Positions 7,777-15,788 of a DNA stretch of 23,843 bases are shown here, one piece after another. The notes under the pieces are model-generated. The model saw nothing but the letters and a program-made list of their open reading frames with translations. It was not told the origin of the DNA and made no database searches. This DNA comes from an uncultured Methanobrevibacter sp. (GTDB taxonomy: Archaea > Methanobacteriota > Methanobacteria > Methanobacteriales > Methanobacteriaceae): NCBI RefSeq assembly GCF_937906425.1, contig NZ_CALCYR010000308.1, forward strand, positions 1 through 23,843, in the 5' to 3' direction. The translations under genes and the position numbers were made by a program. Each line of letters opens with the position of its first letter. Positions within the stretch are counted from its first letter, which is position 1.

Positions 7777-8052
7777 ATGTATGATACAGTTATTTTCGAG
7801 TTTGATTATTCTAAAGATGGTGCTGAATTCGATATTGACGCTAGAGTTTACCTTGAAAACAACTCTGTTCTTATCGATAGAAAATATAAAAATTCTAATG
7901 ATGCAATAGCTACTGAAAGAATTAGATATAACAAGGTTTCCGATGCAAGCATTAACGGTTCTACCGTTAGCATCACCTATCCTAAGGGAACTGCTTATTT
8001 AAAAGGAGATGTAGCACAAGAATTTTATGATAAATTTTCTGAATTAATTTAA
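7777..8052 (+). CDS. Small protein of unknown function, 91 aa
   Basis: I do not recognise this protein. It is 91 residues, soluble, rich in alternating hydrophobic/charged stretches (TVIFEFDYSKDGAEFDIDAR, VSDASINGSTVSITYPKGTA), which suggests an all-beta fold ending in a short helix. There are no cysteines, signal peptide or membrane segment. The ATG at 7777 has GGTG at 7767-7770; an in-frame ATG at 7765 overlaps that site. It lies 35 nt after fwdC on the same strand, with only a T-run in between, so co-transcription with the fwd operon is possible. The stop codon lies at the edge of a tandem repeat. Confidence 0.75.
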   Translation: MYDTVIFEFDYSKDGAEFDIDARVYLENNSVLIDRKYKNSNDAIATERIRYNKVSDASINGSTVSITYPKGTAYLKGDVAQEFYDKFSELI

Positions 8053-8186
8053 ATGATTTTTAAAATCTTTTGATTTTTTCCTTTTTTGGATTTAATTTAA
8101 TTGGTTTTTTTTAAAATCTTTTGATTTTTTCCTTTTTTGGATTTAATTTAAATGATTTTTAAAATTTTTAAATTTTTTCCTTTTTT
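8051..8186. repeat. Tandem repeat, about 50-nt unit, 2.7 copies
   Basis: TTTTAAAATCTTTTGATTTT followed by TTCCTTTTTTGGATTTAATTT occurs at about 8057-8098 and again at 8108-8149; a third, diverged partial copy runs to 8186. Each unit holds T6-CC-T6, which could act as an archaeal oligo-T terminator, so the duplication would double or triple the stop signal after the 91-aa gene. It fills the spacer before the next gene. Confidence 0.8.
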
Positions 8187-8229
8187 ATTATATTTATTGA
8201 ATCATTATTCATTGTTTAGAGGCTTAGGT

Positions 8230-8556
8230 ATGGCTAAAGTTATTGTTTTAGAACCTGAAGAGATTATTGAATACGTAAGAAATAATGTAAAAAAGAATGA
8301 TGTATTTGAACTTGCTTACAATCGTGTTTTTGCTCCTGGAATCGTTTTAGGTATAACTCCTGAAGACGAGGAAACTGGAGAAGGTTTAAGAGTTGGACTT
8401 CAATTGACTGGAGAGATTTTGTCAGACTATGTTGAGGTTGATCTTCATAAGGTCATTGATGAGATTCTTGAAATTCGTCACAACCCTACAGGGGACAAGG
8501 ATGACGAGGAAAACATGATTATTGTTGAAGCTAGAATGTTCGATTCTGAAGAATGA
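8230..8556 (+). CDS. Small acidic protein, paralog of the one at 9719
   Basis: 108 residues, strongly acidic, no cysteine, no membrane segment. I do not recognise the family. It is clearly related to the 100-aa protein at 9719: ELAYNRVFAPGIVLG here matches EIAYNRVSAEGDVLG there, then GEILSDYVEVD matches GEIITDTIEVD, and EILEIRHNP matches DIIELHHYP. The pattern looks like a small mixed alpha/beta domain with an N-terminal helix (EEIIEYVRNNV). The start at 8230 has AGAGG at 8218-8222; the upstream in-frame ATG at 8152 lies in the tandem repeat and would add a low-complexity Phe/Leu stretch. It stands between other small unknown genes downstream of fwd. Confidence 0.78.
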   Translation: MAKVIVLEPEEIIEYVRNNVKKNDVFELAYNRVFAPGIVLGITPEDEETGEGLRVGLQLTGEILSDYVEVDLHKVIDEILEIRHNPTGDKDDEENMIIVEARMFDSEE

Positions 8557-8625
8557 ATGCATTTTTGATAATCGGTCCACCTTCCTTTTGAAATGAATTG
8601 AATTTATTTAATTGGGGAAATAATT

Positions 8626-8892
8626 ATGATTTACAAAGTTAAAGCTATTAACACAAATAATGGTAATGTCTATGATTTTGAATTAAAAAGAGTAGGCCCA
8701 GATGACTTCGCTTATTATGACGAAGCATTAGGTGAAGACGTTCATCCTAATGAAATAGCTGATAATATTATAAGGGAAATCTGTAATGCTCTTATGCAAG
8801 TTGGTTCTCCTCTCCGTTACATTAAACCTGGAGAAACTAAGGAATACAACAGACATATGACTTTTGACATTTCTCTTACATGTGAAGAATAA
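8626..8892 (+). CDS. Small protein of unknown function, 88 aa
   Basis: An 88-residue acidic soluble protein that I do not recognise. It starts with a beta-strand-like segment (IYKVKAINTNNGNVYDFELK), continues with a helical middle (EIADNIIREICNALMQVG) and ends with another strand (MTFDISLTCEE). Two cysteines are not arranged as a metal site. The ATG is preceded by GGGG at 8612-8615, a modest ribosome binding site. It follows the 108-aa gene by 69 nt on the same strand and may share its transcript. T-rich sequence with many T5-T7 runs follows at once, suggesting termination. Confidence 0.72.
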   Translation: MIYKVKAINTNNGNVYDFELKRVGPDDFAYYDEALGEDVHPNEIADNIIREICNALMQVGSPLRYIKPGETKEYNRHMTFDISLTCEE

Positions 8893-9329
8893 ATTTAAAA
8901 TTTACTTTTTTATTTTTTCTTTTTTTATTTATTTTATTTTCTATTTTTAATTTTTAATTTCTATTTTTAACTTCTATTTTACTTTTATTTTCTATTTTTA
9001 TTTTTTATTTTATTCTAATTTTTTTCATTTAATTTTTATTTCATTGTTCTTTAATCTTATTAAAATAGAAAATTATTATTATTTTTTAAAAATAGAGATT
9101 AAAGTTTTATTAATGGAAAATAATTTTTTTTTAAAAGTAGTTTAAATTTTTAAATTTTTTATAATTTTTATTTAAAAAGAGTATTTAAAAACTTTGTTGA
9201 AGTTTTATAAATTTTTTATAATTTTTTTTTTAAAAAGAGTATTTAAGGATTTAATTAATTATTTTATTAATTTCAAAATCCTTAATGATTAAAAATTAGA
9301 TTTTTAAGCATTTGTTGAGTAAAAATAAG
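8893..9329. other. Gene-free T-rich spacer with a duplicated segment
   Basis: No reading frame is supported here. The first 150 nt are almost pure T/A with many T runs, likely terminators for the 88-aa gene. A segment of about 37 nt ending TTTAAAAAGAGTATTTAA occurs at about 9152-9188 and again at 9209-9246. The end nearest the tRNA reads, on the minus strand, ACTTATTTTTACTC directly after the tRNA, a plausible tRNA terminator. Confidence 0.6.
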
Positions 9330-9402
<73 letters not shown>

Positions 9403-9430
9403 TAAAAAATTAAATTAAAAAATAACTAAT

Positions 9431-9441
9431 GTATACTTAAA
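9431..9441 (-). promoter_or_regulatory. Putative TATA box of tRNA-Ala
   Basis: On the minus strand TTTAAGTATAC lies about 33 nt before the first base of the tRNA, the distance expected of an archaeal TATA box with a start a few nucleotides ahead of the tRNA. Confidence 0.5.
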
Positions 9442-9614
9442 CTTTATTTCTTTTACATTATAACTATTTCTATTTTCATTAAAATTTTTCAGAATAATTC
9501 CATTTAATCAATAAAAAAATTTTAATATTGTTTTCATTGTTGCTCATTTATTTTCATTGGTTTAGTTTTATTTATTACAAATAGTTTTATATACTATGAA
9601 CAATATAGTTTTAA

Positions 9615-9630
9615 GTAAGTATATATATTT
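9615..9630 (+). promoter_or_regulatory. Putative promoter of the 100-aa gene
   Basis: TATATATATTT near 9620 is the best TATA-like element before the gene at 9719; transcription would begin near 9650. Just upstream ATAGTTTTA is repeated at 9581 and 9605, 24 nt apart. The rest of the 9403-9718 spacer shows nothing else I can name. Confidence 0.45.
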
Positions 9631-9718
9631 AAAAAATATTAATAAATAATAATGAAATTTGTAATTATGCTATGTGACTATTTGAGATTGTAAAATTTTT
9701 ATTGATTGGAGGATTATT

Positions 9719-10021
9719 ATGGTAGATAAAGAAATTAAAATGACTTCTGATGAAGTATTGGATTATCTTAAAACTCAAATTGAAGAATTTGACAGATTAG
9801 AAATAGCTTACAATCGTGTATCTGCAGAGGGGGATGTTTTAGGTGTGGATCTTTCCGAATACAATGGTGTTCCTGGATGTAGAATAATGATTGCCATGGA
9901 TGGAGAAATCATTACTGACACTATTGAAGTTGATTTTGAAGAATACAAGGAAGATATTATTGAATTACATCACTATCCTAAAGACGAATCAAAAGAATCT
10001 GTTTATATTGAAGTAATTTAA
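9719..10021 (+). CDS. Small acidic protein, paralog of the one at 8230
   Basis: 100 residues, acidic, soluble and of unknown function. It shares with the 108-aa protein at 8230 an N-terminal helix, the AYNRV-x-A-x-G-x-VLG core, the GEI-x2-D-x2-EVD segment and a closing IIELHHYP. It has one cysteine (PGCR) that the paralog lacks. GGAGGA at 9708-9713 sets the ATG. Unlike its paralog it stands alone with its own promoter-like sequence, beyond the tRNA. The pair probably arose by duplication, and the separate promoter suggests different expression. It is followed by T8 at about 10031, a likely terminator. Confidence 0.78.
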   Translation: MVDKEIKMTSDEVLDYLKTQIEEFDRLEIAYNRVSAEGDVLGVDLSEYNGVPGCRIMIAMDGEIITDTIEVDFEEYKEDIIELHHYPKDESKESVYIEVI

Positions 10022-10119
10022 TTCTTTTATTTTTTTTATCATATCTTCTATTTTTTGATTCTATTTTTTTTATTTAATTTTGATTCTATTTTTTTTAGTT
10101 AGTTTTTAAATTTTTTAAT

Positions 10120-10268
10120 TTATTTTTCTAAATTCTAATTTTAATTTTTTTTAATTTATTTTTATTTCATTTCTTAATTTTTTTTAATTTTTCTAAATTC
10201 TAATTTTAATTTTTTTTTAATTTATTTTTCTTTCATTTCTTAATTTTTTTTTAATTTTTCTAAATTCC
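10120..10268. repeat. Tandem repeat, about 66-nt unit, in convergent spacer
   Basis: TTTTTCTAAATTCTAATTTT begins at about 10124 and 10190, with a third shortened start at 10256. Between them TTTCATTTCTTAATTTTTTT recurs. It lies in the 782-nt gene-free spacer 10022-10803 between the 100-aa gene (plus) and nrpR (minus). T runs here would stop transcription on the plus strand. Confidence 0.7.
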
Positions 10269-10587
10269 ATTAAAAATTTTTATAAAATTTCTATAAATTT
10301 GTATTTTTTCACATGTTTTTAGAAGTGCATCTACATAAGATTTTTATTTTTTTATAGGTTATAATATACTATCCATTTAATTAAAGAAAGCTTTCATTAA
10401 AATTAATCATATCTTATAATTGTATGATTTAATAAAAAGTAATTTCTATTAAATTAATTTAAAATTTTCATTTAAAATTCCAGAATATTTTTATTAGATT
10501 TTTCATATAAAATTAGTAAAAATTAGATTTTTTAAGAGTTTATTGAAATTTAAATTTTTAAAAAATTAGATAAATAATCAAATTTTT

Positions 10588-10772
10588 ATTTTGAATTTTT
10601 TTATAAAAAATAAGAATGTTTGATTTTAATGGGAATTAAATAGTTAAAAATAGAATTTTGAATTTTTTTATAAAAAATAAGAATGTTTGATTTTAATGAG
10701 AATTAAATAGTTAAAAATAGAATTTTGAATTTAATGAGAATTTAATAGTTAAAAATAGAATTTTGAATTTAA
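10588..10772. repeat. Tandem repeat, 67-nt unit, about 2.6 copies
   Basis: The unit contains TTTTATAAAAAATAAGAATG, TTTGATTTTAATGGGAATTA and AATAGTTAAAAATAGAATTT. TTTTGAATTT recurs with steps of 67, 67 and 38 nt; the last copy has an internal deletion. It lies directly 3' of nrpR. On the minus strand TTTTTTATAAAAAAATTC-like stretches may act as its terminator. Confidence 0.8.
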
Positions 10773-10803
10773 TAAAAAATAAAATAAGCAAATGAATTAT
10801 TTA

Positions 10804-12507
10804 TTAATAGTCATAAATTAAATCCATTTCTTCAATTGCTAAGAGACTTTCATTTGCCTTAACCTTAATGTTTATTCCTTTTTCCTTGATTGCAGCTATT
10901 GAATTCAATCCACTTCCTGCAACAATGCCAAAATTATAGTTGTCTACTTTTGCATTGTAAACCAATTCTCTTGGTTTTCCAATCTTAAGGATTGAAAATT
11001 CATTTTCCACTATTTTTTCAAGAATCTCTTCACTGTGGGTTCTTGCAATGTAAGGAACCTCCTTGATTGAAGCGAGAACTTTCTTAGGTCCTTTTTTCTT
11101 ATTGATATTTACAAGGTCCTTGAATATAAAGATCTTGTGGGGGTCTATTGAGGAACCGTTGTATGAAATCATTTCAATGAAAAGAGGCGGTTTTCCAAGT
11201 TCCAGCAATCCTCCATACTGTGGAGTGCTCATTATTCCGTTTTTAATTAAAATTCCATCAATTGTGGAACTGCAGACTGTAGCTATTCCTATCTTGTTTT
11301 TATTGTATGGATATTCAATTGTCTTGAAATAGGGGTTTATGAACTTAGGAAGCTTTTTATATGCCTTTTTCATGATTTTTATTGAATCCTCAAGGTCATC
11401 CCTATGGATATGTGAAATGTTTGCAACAACATCTCCTGTATTTGTTTCAATATCATAATTGACCTTGTTCATTCTGTTTAGGGTTTTTGTAAATATGAAT
11501 GGTGTTTTCTTGTAATCTATTTTCTTTGCAGGTCTTATCTTATGCTTGGAAGATTCCATCTTGCTTAACTTATTGTAGTTTATGAACTCCTCCCCTGTCT
11601 TGATGTCAACATTGTAGTCCATTTCCTGTGCTGCACAGAATGGTGTGATTCCTCCAATGATTGTTATTCCAATCATTCCTTCAGGAACAGGAATTCCAAG
11701 AATGTTTTCTCCTACCTCACCAATTTCAAGGACTCCTCCAATGCCTATCTTTTCAAGCTTTCCAATGATTTCCTTTGCCTTTTGGGCACTGTTTTCAGGA
11801 ATGATTCTAAAGTTGGCAGGTATTGTACCCTTTCCTTCCTCAACAACGTTCAGGACTGAAGTCATCCCTTTTGCAATAAAAGCGTCAAGTGGAGTGATTG
11901 ATGTTTTCTTGTAGGAAATGATTTCAGAGAATTTTGTTGGGGAATAGTCCTCAATTTCAACAAGACCTCCATATTGTGGGATTGAAGGGATTCCATTTTT
12001 TAAAAATACTCCATCTATGGTTGTACCACAGATTGTTTTCATTATGTATCCTTCCTTTCCGGTTTTTTCATCAATTTTAGCCTTTTCTACATTTATTAGC
12101 GGGCTTACACAGACTCCTGCTTTAAAGACTTCCTTGATGATGTCGAATGCCTTGTTGTCAATGATGTTTGAGGTGTTTACGATAACATTTCCCTCTTTTC
12201 TATTGTAGTCAAAATCGGTCTGGAAAATCCTTTCCTCAAATTTGGAAAATGTGAAATCAACCTGATCGTAGATTAAACCTTTCTCAAGTTTGGTTTTGCC
12301 AAGTTCAGTAATTATTCTGCCAGAGTATCCTTTTCTTTCAGTAAATCCTTTCTCGTCAAGAATTTGCATGTGGTAGCGTACAGCCCTTTCTCCAAGATTG
12401 TATCCTTTTGTTTTAAGTTCGTCAGCGATTACCTTTGAACCTATTGCCTTTTCTTGAGTATTTAAAATTCTAAGAATTTCTATCATTCTATGTTCAGATT
12501 CTGACAT
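10804..12507 (-). CDS. nrpR: Global nitrogen regulator NrpR, two-domain form
   Basis: 567 residues. Residues about 5-75 form a winged helix-turn-helix (IADELKTKGYNLGERAVRYH). Two homologous NrpR effector domains follow: the first has TIDGVFLKNGIPSIPQYGGL near 163-182, the second TIDGILIKNGIMSTPQYGGL near 415-434. Having DNA-binding and both effector domains in one chain is the Methanococcus-type form, as opposed to the split NrpRI/NrpRII of Methanosarcina. The family represses glnA, nif and amt genes under nitrogen sufficiency and releases GGAA-N6-TTCC operators when 2-oxoglutarate binds. AGGAGAT at 12511-12517 precedes the ATG. It lies downstream of glnA on the same strand, separated by 281 nt, and such an operator is present in front of glnA. 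Confidence 0.93.
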   Translation of the reverse strand: MSESEHRMIEILRILNTQEKAIGSKVIADELKTKGYNLGERAVRYHMQILDEKGFTERKGYSGRIITELGKTKLEKGLIYDQVDFTFSKFEERIFQTDFDYNRKEGNVIVNTSNIIDNKAFDIIKEVFKAGVCVSPLINVEKAKIDEKTGKEGYIMKTICGTTIDGVFLKNGIPSIPQYGGLVEIEDYSPTKFSEIISYKKTSITPLDAFIAKGMTSVLNVVEEGKGTIPANFRIIPENSAQKAKEIIGKLEKIGIGGVLEIGEVGENILGIPVPEGMIGITIIGGITPFCAAQEMDYNVDIKTGEEFINYNKLSKMESSKHKIRPAKKIDYKKTPFIFTKTLNRMNKVNYDIETNTGDVVANISHIHRDDLEDSIKIMKKAYKKLPKFINPYFKTIEYPYNKNKIGIATVCSSTIDGILIKNGIMSTPQYGGLLELGKPPLFIEMISYNGSSIDPHKIFIFKDLVNINKKKGPKKVLASIKEVPYIARTHSEEILEKIVENEFSILKIGKPRELVYNAKVDNYNFGIVAGSGLNSIAAIKEKGINIKVKANESLLAIEEMDLIYDY

Positions 12508-12640
12508 ATAATCTCCTGCTTTTACTGGTATTCGTTAGATTGTCATTTAAAAAAAGTTAGATGGTGTTAAAGTAAAAAGTTAAAATATTTTTTATTTGTT
12601 TAATTTGTTTAAAAAAATAAATTAATATTTTTTTATTTTT

Positions 12641-12738
12641 TCTGGTTTTAGATTATCTTAATTATAAAAATAAATATTTTTTACTTTTTTCTGGTTTTAG
12701 ATTATCTTAATATAAAAATAAATATTTTTTACTTCTAA
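12641..12738. repeat. Tandem duplication, 49-nt unit x2, between glnA and nrpR
   Basis: TCTGGTTTTAGATTATCTTA begins copies at 12641 and 12690; each continues through ATAAAAATAAATATTTTTTA. The copies are nearly identical, so the duplication is recent. It lies 3' of glnA and upstream of nrpR. An A7 run at 12766-12772 (T7 on the transcribed strand) just before it may end the glnA transcript. Confidence 0.85.
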
Positions 12739-12788
12739 TTTGTTTAAAATTGCCTTAAATTTAATAAAAAAATAAATTAATACTTAGA

Positions 12789-14132
12789 TTATACATCTAA
12801 GTATTTTTCATGTTCATATCCGAATACTTGGACTCTATATTCGTCCCATTCCTCATATTTAGCGTCTAGGAATGCATTGAATATATGTTCTCCAAGAACT
12901 TCTCTAAGAACTGTGTCGTTTTCAAAGGTATGGTATGCCTCCCATAAACTGGATGGCAAGAGTTCAATACCTAATTCATCTCTTTCCTCTTCTGTCAATT
13001 CATAAATGTTGATTTCAATAGGGTCTCCAGGGTCGATTTGGTTTTTAATACCGTCTAAACCAGCTTCTAACATGACTGCAAAAGCAAGATATGGGTTACA
13101 GGTTGGGTCTGGGCTTCTGTATTCAATACGGGTAGCTTGACCTCTTGCTGCAGGAACTCTTATTAATGCAGATCTGTTTTGAAGACCGTAGGAAATGTAT
13201 ACTGGAGCCTCATATCCTGGCACCAATCTTTTGTAGGAATTGATTGTTGGGTTTGTTACGGCAGTCAATGCGGCGGAGTGTTTTAATAATCCTCCAATAA
13301 ACCACATTGCCTCTTGAGACAATCCGCTTTCACTTTCATCATCTGCAAAGATGTTTTTGCCGTCCTTGAATAAACTTTGGTGGCAGTGCATTCCACTACC
13401 GTTTTCACCGAAGAATGGTTTTGGCATAAATGTTACTCTGTAGTCAAATCCGTCAAATTCAGCCATGTTTGCTACAATAGCCTTAATTGCTTGTTTGAAT
13501 GTAATTACTGCATCTGCAGTTTTTAATGCATCATCAAATTTAAATGCAATTTCATTCTGTCCTGGGCCTACTTCGTGGTGGCTTGCTTCAACTTCAAAAC
13601 CTAATTCCTGTAGGTTGGTTGTCAATTCTCTTCTGAAATCTGTTCCCTTGTCTACAGGCTCTACATCAAAGTAACCTGCATGGTCGTGAGGGATTGGGTA
13701 TCCGTCATCATCGGTATCCACAATGAAGAATTCTGGTTCCGGTCCTATATTGTAGGTGTAACCTTCTTCCTTGATTTTAGCCAAAGCCTTTTTAAGTATT
13801 CCTCTTGGGTCACCTTCAAATGGTTTGCCGTCAGGGGTGTAAATGTCACAAATAAATCTGCATGAAGCAGATTCTTCAGGTCTCCAGGATAAAGCGGAAT
13901 AGGTGCTTATGTCTGGTTTTAAGACAAGGTCACTTGCGTTAATGCCTACAAATCCAGCGATTGATGATCCATCAAATAAAATTCCCTTTTCAAATAAATC
14001 TTCCATATTTTCTAGTTTGCAAGGTATGGATACGTTTTTAGGAATTCCATGTAAATCAACAAATTGAAGATTAATAAATTTAATGTTGTCCGCTTTCATT
14101 CTTTCAATTACATTTTGGATTCTTTCTTGCAT
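12789..14132 (-). CDS. glnA: Glutamine synthetase, type I (GSI-alpha)
   Basis: A 447-residue glutamine synthetase, which makes glutamine from glutamate, ammonia and ATP and is the main ammonia-assimilating enzyme. Visible signatures are DGSSIAGF at 54-61, PEPEFF at 131-136, the ligand region EASHHEVGPGQNEI near 182-195, GSGMHCHQSL near 245-254 and NPTINSYKRLVPGYEAPVY. Length fits dodecameric GSI-alpha; the 25-residue GSI-beta insertion seems absent and the NLYDLP adenylylation site is not conserved (NIYELTEEE here). Control is therefore probably transcriptional and by effectors. GGAGAT at 14141-14146 precedes the ATG. An NrpR operator lies 86 nt upstream. nrpR is the next gene downstream. Confidence 0.97.
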   Translation of the reverse strand: MQERIQNVIERMKADNIKFINLQFVDLHGIPKNVSIPCKLENMEDLFEKGILFDGSSIAGFVGINASDLVLKPDISTYSALSWRPEESASCRFICDIYTPDGKPFEGDPRGILKKALAKIKEEGYTYNIGPEPEFFIVDTDDDGYPIPHDHAGYFDVEPVDKGTDFRRELTTNLQELGFEVEASHHEVGPGQNEIAFKFDDALKTADAVITFKQAIKAIVANMAEFDGFDYRVTFMPKPFFGENGSGMHCHQSLFKDGKNIFADDESESGLSQEAMWFIGGLLKHSAALTAVTNPTINSYKRLVPGYEAPVYISYGLQNRSALIRVPAARGQATRIEYRSPDPTCNPYLAFAVMLEAGLDGIKNQIDPGDPIEINIYELTEEERDELGIELLPSSLWEAYHTFENDTVLREVLGEHIFNAFLDAKYEEWDEYRVQVFGYEHEKYLDV

Positions 14133-14217
14133 GAAATCAAATCTCCATTTAAAATATTTGGATATATTTTGTAAATTAATAAATATTATTTATAAAATAA
14201 TTATTATTTTCATCTAC

Positions 14218-14231
14218 GGAAATATATTTCC
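14218..14231. promoter_or_regulatory. NrpR operator, GGAA-N6-TTCC, upstream of glnA
   Basis: GGAAATATATTTCC fits the published NrpR operator GGAA-N6-TTCC exactly and is also a perfect 14-bp palindrome. It lies 86-99 nt upstream of the glnA ATG. With the TATA element centred near 14244 it would cover the expected transcription start, where a repressor blocks RNA polymerase. That nrpR is the next gene downstream supports the call. Confidence 0.85.
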
Positions 14232-14250
14232 ACTTAATAGTATATTAAGT
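14232..14250. promoter_or_regulatory. Palindrome containing the likely glnA TATA box
   Basis: ACTTAATAGTATATTAAGT is a perfect 8+3+8 inverted repeat touching the NrpR operator. On the minus strand, in the glnA direction, it reads AAAACTTAATATAC, which resembles a BRE plus TATA box at the right distance from the operator. Whether the symmetry itself is bound by a protein is unknown. Confidence 0.5.
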
Positions 14251-14427
14251 TTTTTGAAACTCTAAGTTACACTTTATTTTATCTTTTTTATAGTTTTTAA
14301 ATGTTGTTGGATTGATTTATTTTTTCAATATTTTTGTGAATTATTGCTTAATCTTTTTATAGGATATTAAAACTAGTTTAGTTTTTTATTAAATTATTGA
14401 ACAGTTTTAATTTTAGTATAATTTGCT

Positions 14428-14531
14428 TTTAAAAATTATTTTTAATTTGATAAAAAAGTTTATAATTAAATTTGAGATTTGATAAAAAAGTTTAAAAATT
14501 ATTTTTAATTTGATAAAAAAGTTTAAAATTA
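14428..14531. repeat. Repeat of TTTGATAAAAAAGTTTA, about 32-nt period x3
   Basis: TTTGATAAAAAAGTTTA occurs at about 14446, 14478 and 14509. The outer copies also share a preceding AAAAATTATTTTTAA. On the minus strand each copy gives a T6 run, so the array may reinforce termination after the HesA-like gene. The rest of 14251-14692 is featureless A/T-rich sequence. Confidence 0.7.
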
Positions 14532-14674
14532 TGGCATATTTAAAAGAGTTTTTATTTAAAAAAAATCATTTTTGATTTTATTAAAAAAGTTTTAGAAAAA
14601 AAGAGAATTAATAAATTTATTAAAATTGTTAAAAAAATATAAAAAGAAGAATTCATATTAAAATGATTTAAAAA

Positions 14675-14690
14675 TTAAAAAAAAGTTTTA
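14675..14690 (-). terminator. Oligo-T terminator of the HesA-like gene
   Basis: An A8 run at 14677-14684 reads as T8 on the minus strand, starting 9 nt after the stop codon. This is the usual archaeal termination signal. No hairpin is needed or seen. Confidence 0.5.
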
Positions 14691-14692
14691 GA

Positions 14693-15445
14693 TTATAATT
14701 CTAAAACTTTAAATGATTCTAAATTCAATAGGTCGAAATTAAGAATCTTTGGAGCGTAAGTTACTTCTCCAATTCCAGTTACAAGTTTATAAGCTTCAAA
14801 TGCTTCTAAACATCCGACTATATTTGGAACTGGTCCTATAACCGGCGGAACTCCTTTAGTTAATTTAGCAATTTCTGCTGCTGTTTCTTCTCCTAATTCC
14901 TTTCCTTGGGAAGGAAGAGATAAGAGTTCCTCATAGGATGGTGTGTTCTTTGTAATGACAGTTACCTGACCTTGGGTTCCATGAATCGCTCCATGAACAT
15001 AAGGAATGTCATTTTCTCTGGCAAATCTGCTTACAATAATTCTTGTATAAAGATTATCCAATGCATCAATGATTATGTCTCTGTCTTTAAAAATCTTTTC
15101 AACATTTTCCTCTGTTAATTTTTCATTGAATGCATTTACTTTAGTGTATGGGTTGGTAATTCTCACTCTTTCCTTTGTTGCTTCTGTTTTTGCAATTCCT
15201 ATTGTTTCCAGACTTGCAATTGCTTGTCTGTTTAAATTGGAAAGATCATATTCATCCTTGTCAACTATTGTTAAATCTCCAAGTCCCATACGTGCAAGCA
15301 TTAGAATGGTTCCTCCACCAATACCTCCACAGCCAACAACACCTATTTTTGCATCTTGAAATCTTGTCTGTTGGCTTTTAGTTACAATACTCATTTGACG
15401 GGTTGCAATATCCCAATATCCAAATCCTTTATATCTTTCAGGCAT
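14693..15445 (-). CDS. HesA/MoeB/ThiF-family E1-like enzyme lacking the usual cysteines
   Basis: A 250-residue E1-like adenylyltransferase. The ATP-binding loop GCGGIGGG (38-45), the acidic residues in VDKDEYDLSNLNRQ (61-74), LDNLYTR and the C-terminal VIGPVPNIVGCLEAFEAYK are all family hallmarks. Members adenylate the C-terminus of ubiquitin-like or sulfur-carrier proteins (MoaD, ThiS, SAMPs). Only two cysteines are present, C39 and C212: both zinc-binding CxxC pairs and the usual catalytic cysteine before the GP-x4-G motif (here TKGVPPVIGP) are missing. It may only adenylate its partner, or act on a different substrate. GTGAT ahead of the ATG is a weak ribosome binding site. No MoaD/ThiS-like partner gene lies nearby. 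Confidence 0.88.
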   Translation of the reverse strand: MPERYKGFGYWDIATRQMSIVTKSQQTRFQDAKIGVVGCGGIGGGTILMLARMGLGDLTIVDKDEYDLSNLNRQAIASLETIGIAKTEATKERVRITNPYTKVNAFNEKLTEENVEKIFKDRDIIIDALDNLYTRIIVSRFARENDIPYVHGAIHGTQGQVTVITKNTPSYEELLSLPSQGKELGEETAAEIAKLTKGVPPVIGPVPNIVGCLEAFEAYKLVTGIGEVTYAPKILNFDLLNLESFKVLEL

Positions 15446-15581
15446 TTTATCACATCTGAAAATTATTAAATTATCATTAAATAATCTTGTTCTATTTATT
15501 TTTTATTATCTAATAATAACTTTGTTTTTTATTCTTATTAATTTTAAAGTTTAATCCCTTCATTTTAATTTAGGGTTTTAT

Positions 15582-15600
15582 GATATATAACAATTGTTAT
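15582..15600 (-). promoter_or_regulatory. Putative HesA-like promoter with overlapping palindrome
   Basis: ATAACAATTGTTAT at 15587-15600 is a perfect 14-bp palindrome. On the minus strand it runs straight into TTATATATC, the best TATA box upstream of the HesA-like gene, so a bound protein would cover the BRE. The leader would be about 115 nt. Confidence 0.45.
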
Positions 15601-15619
15601 TTTTTTATTTAAAAAAATT

Positions 15620-15649
15620 ATTCTTAATGTAAATTGATACATTAAGAAT
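15620..15649. promoter_or_regulatory. 12-bp inverted repeat, 6-nt loop
   Basis: ATTCTTAATGTA and TACATTAAGAAT are perfect complements separated by AATTGA. The site is 19 nt from the palindrome at 15587 and about 175 nt upstream of the HesA-like gene. It could be an operator or an RNA hairpin at the end of the aldo/keto reductase transcript; the latter ends 226 nt away, so operator is favoured. The rest of 15446-15788 shows nothing else. Confidence 0.5.
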
Positions 15650-15788
15650 TATTGGCATTATTGTTAAAATTTTTAATTTTTATTTTCATTTGGATTTAAA
15701 ATATTTATTTTTTTATTTTAAATAATTTTTATTTTTTATTTTTAATCTAGAACTTAAAAGTAAAGTTTTAAATTAAAATTTAAGCTTC

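Noticed and set aside
8152..8229. Longer N-terminus of the 108-aa protein with a hydrophobic stretch, like a signal peptide
   Set aside because: It is translated from the tandem repeat; AGAGG and the match to the paralog both support the start at 8230.
12508..12788. NrpR operator in front of nrpR itself
   Set aside because: I found no GGAA-N6-TTCC in this spacer, so autoregulation by this site is not supported.
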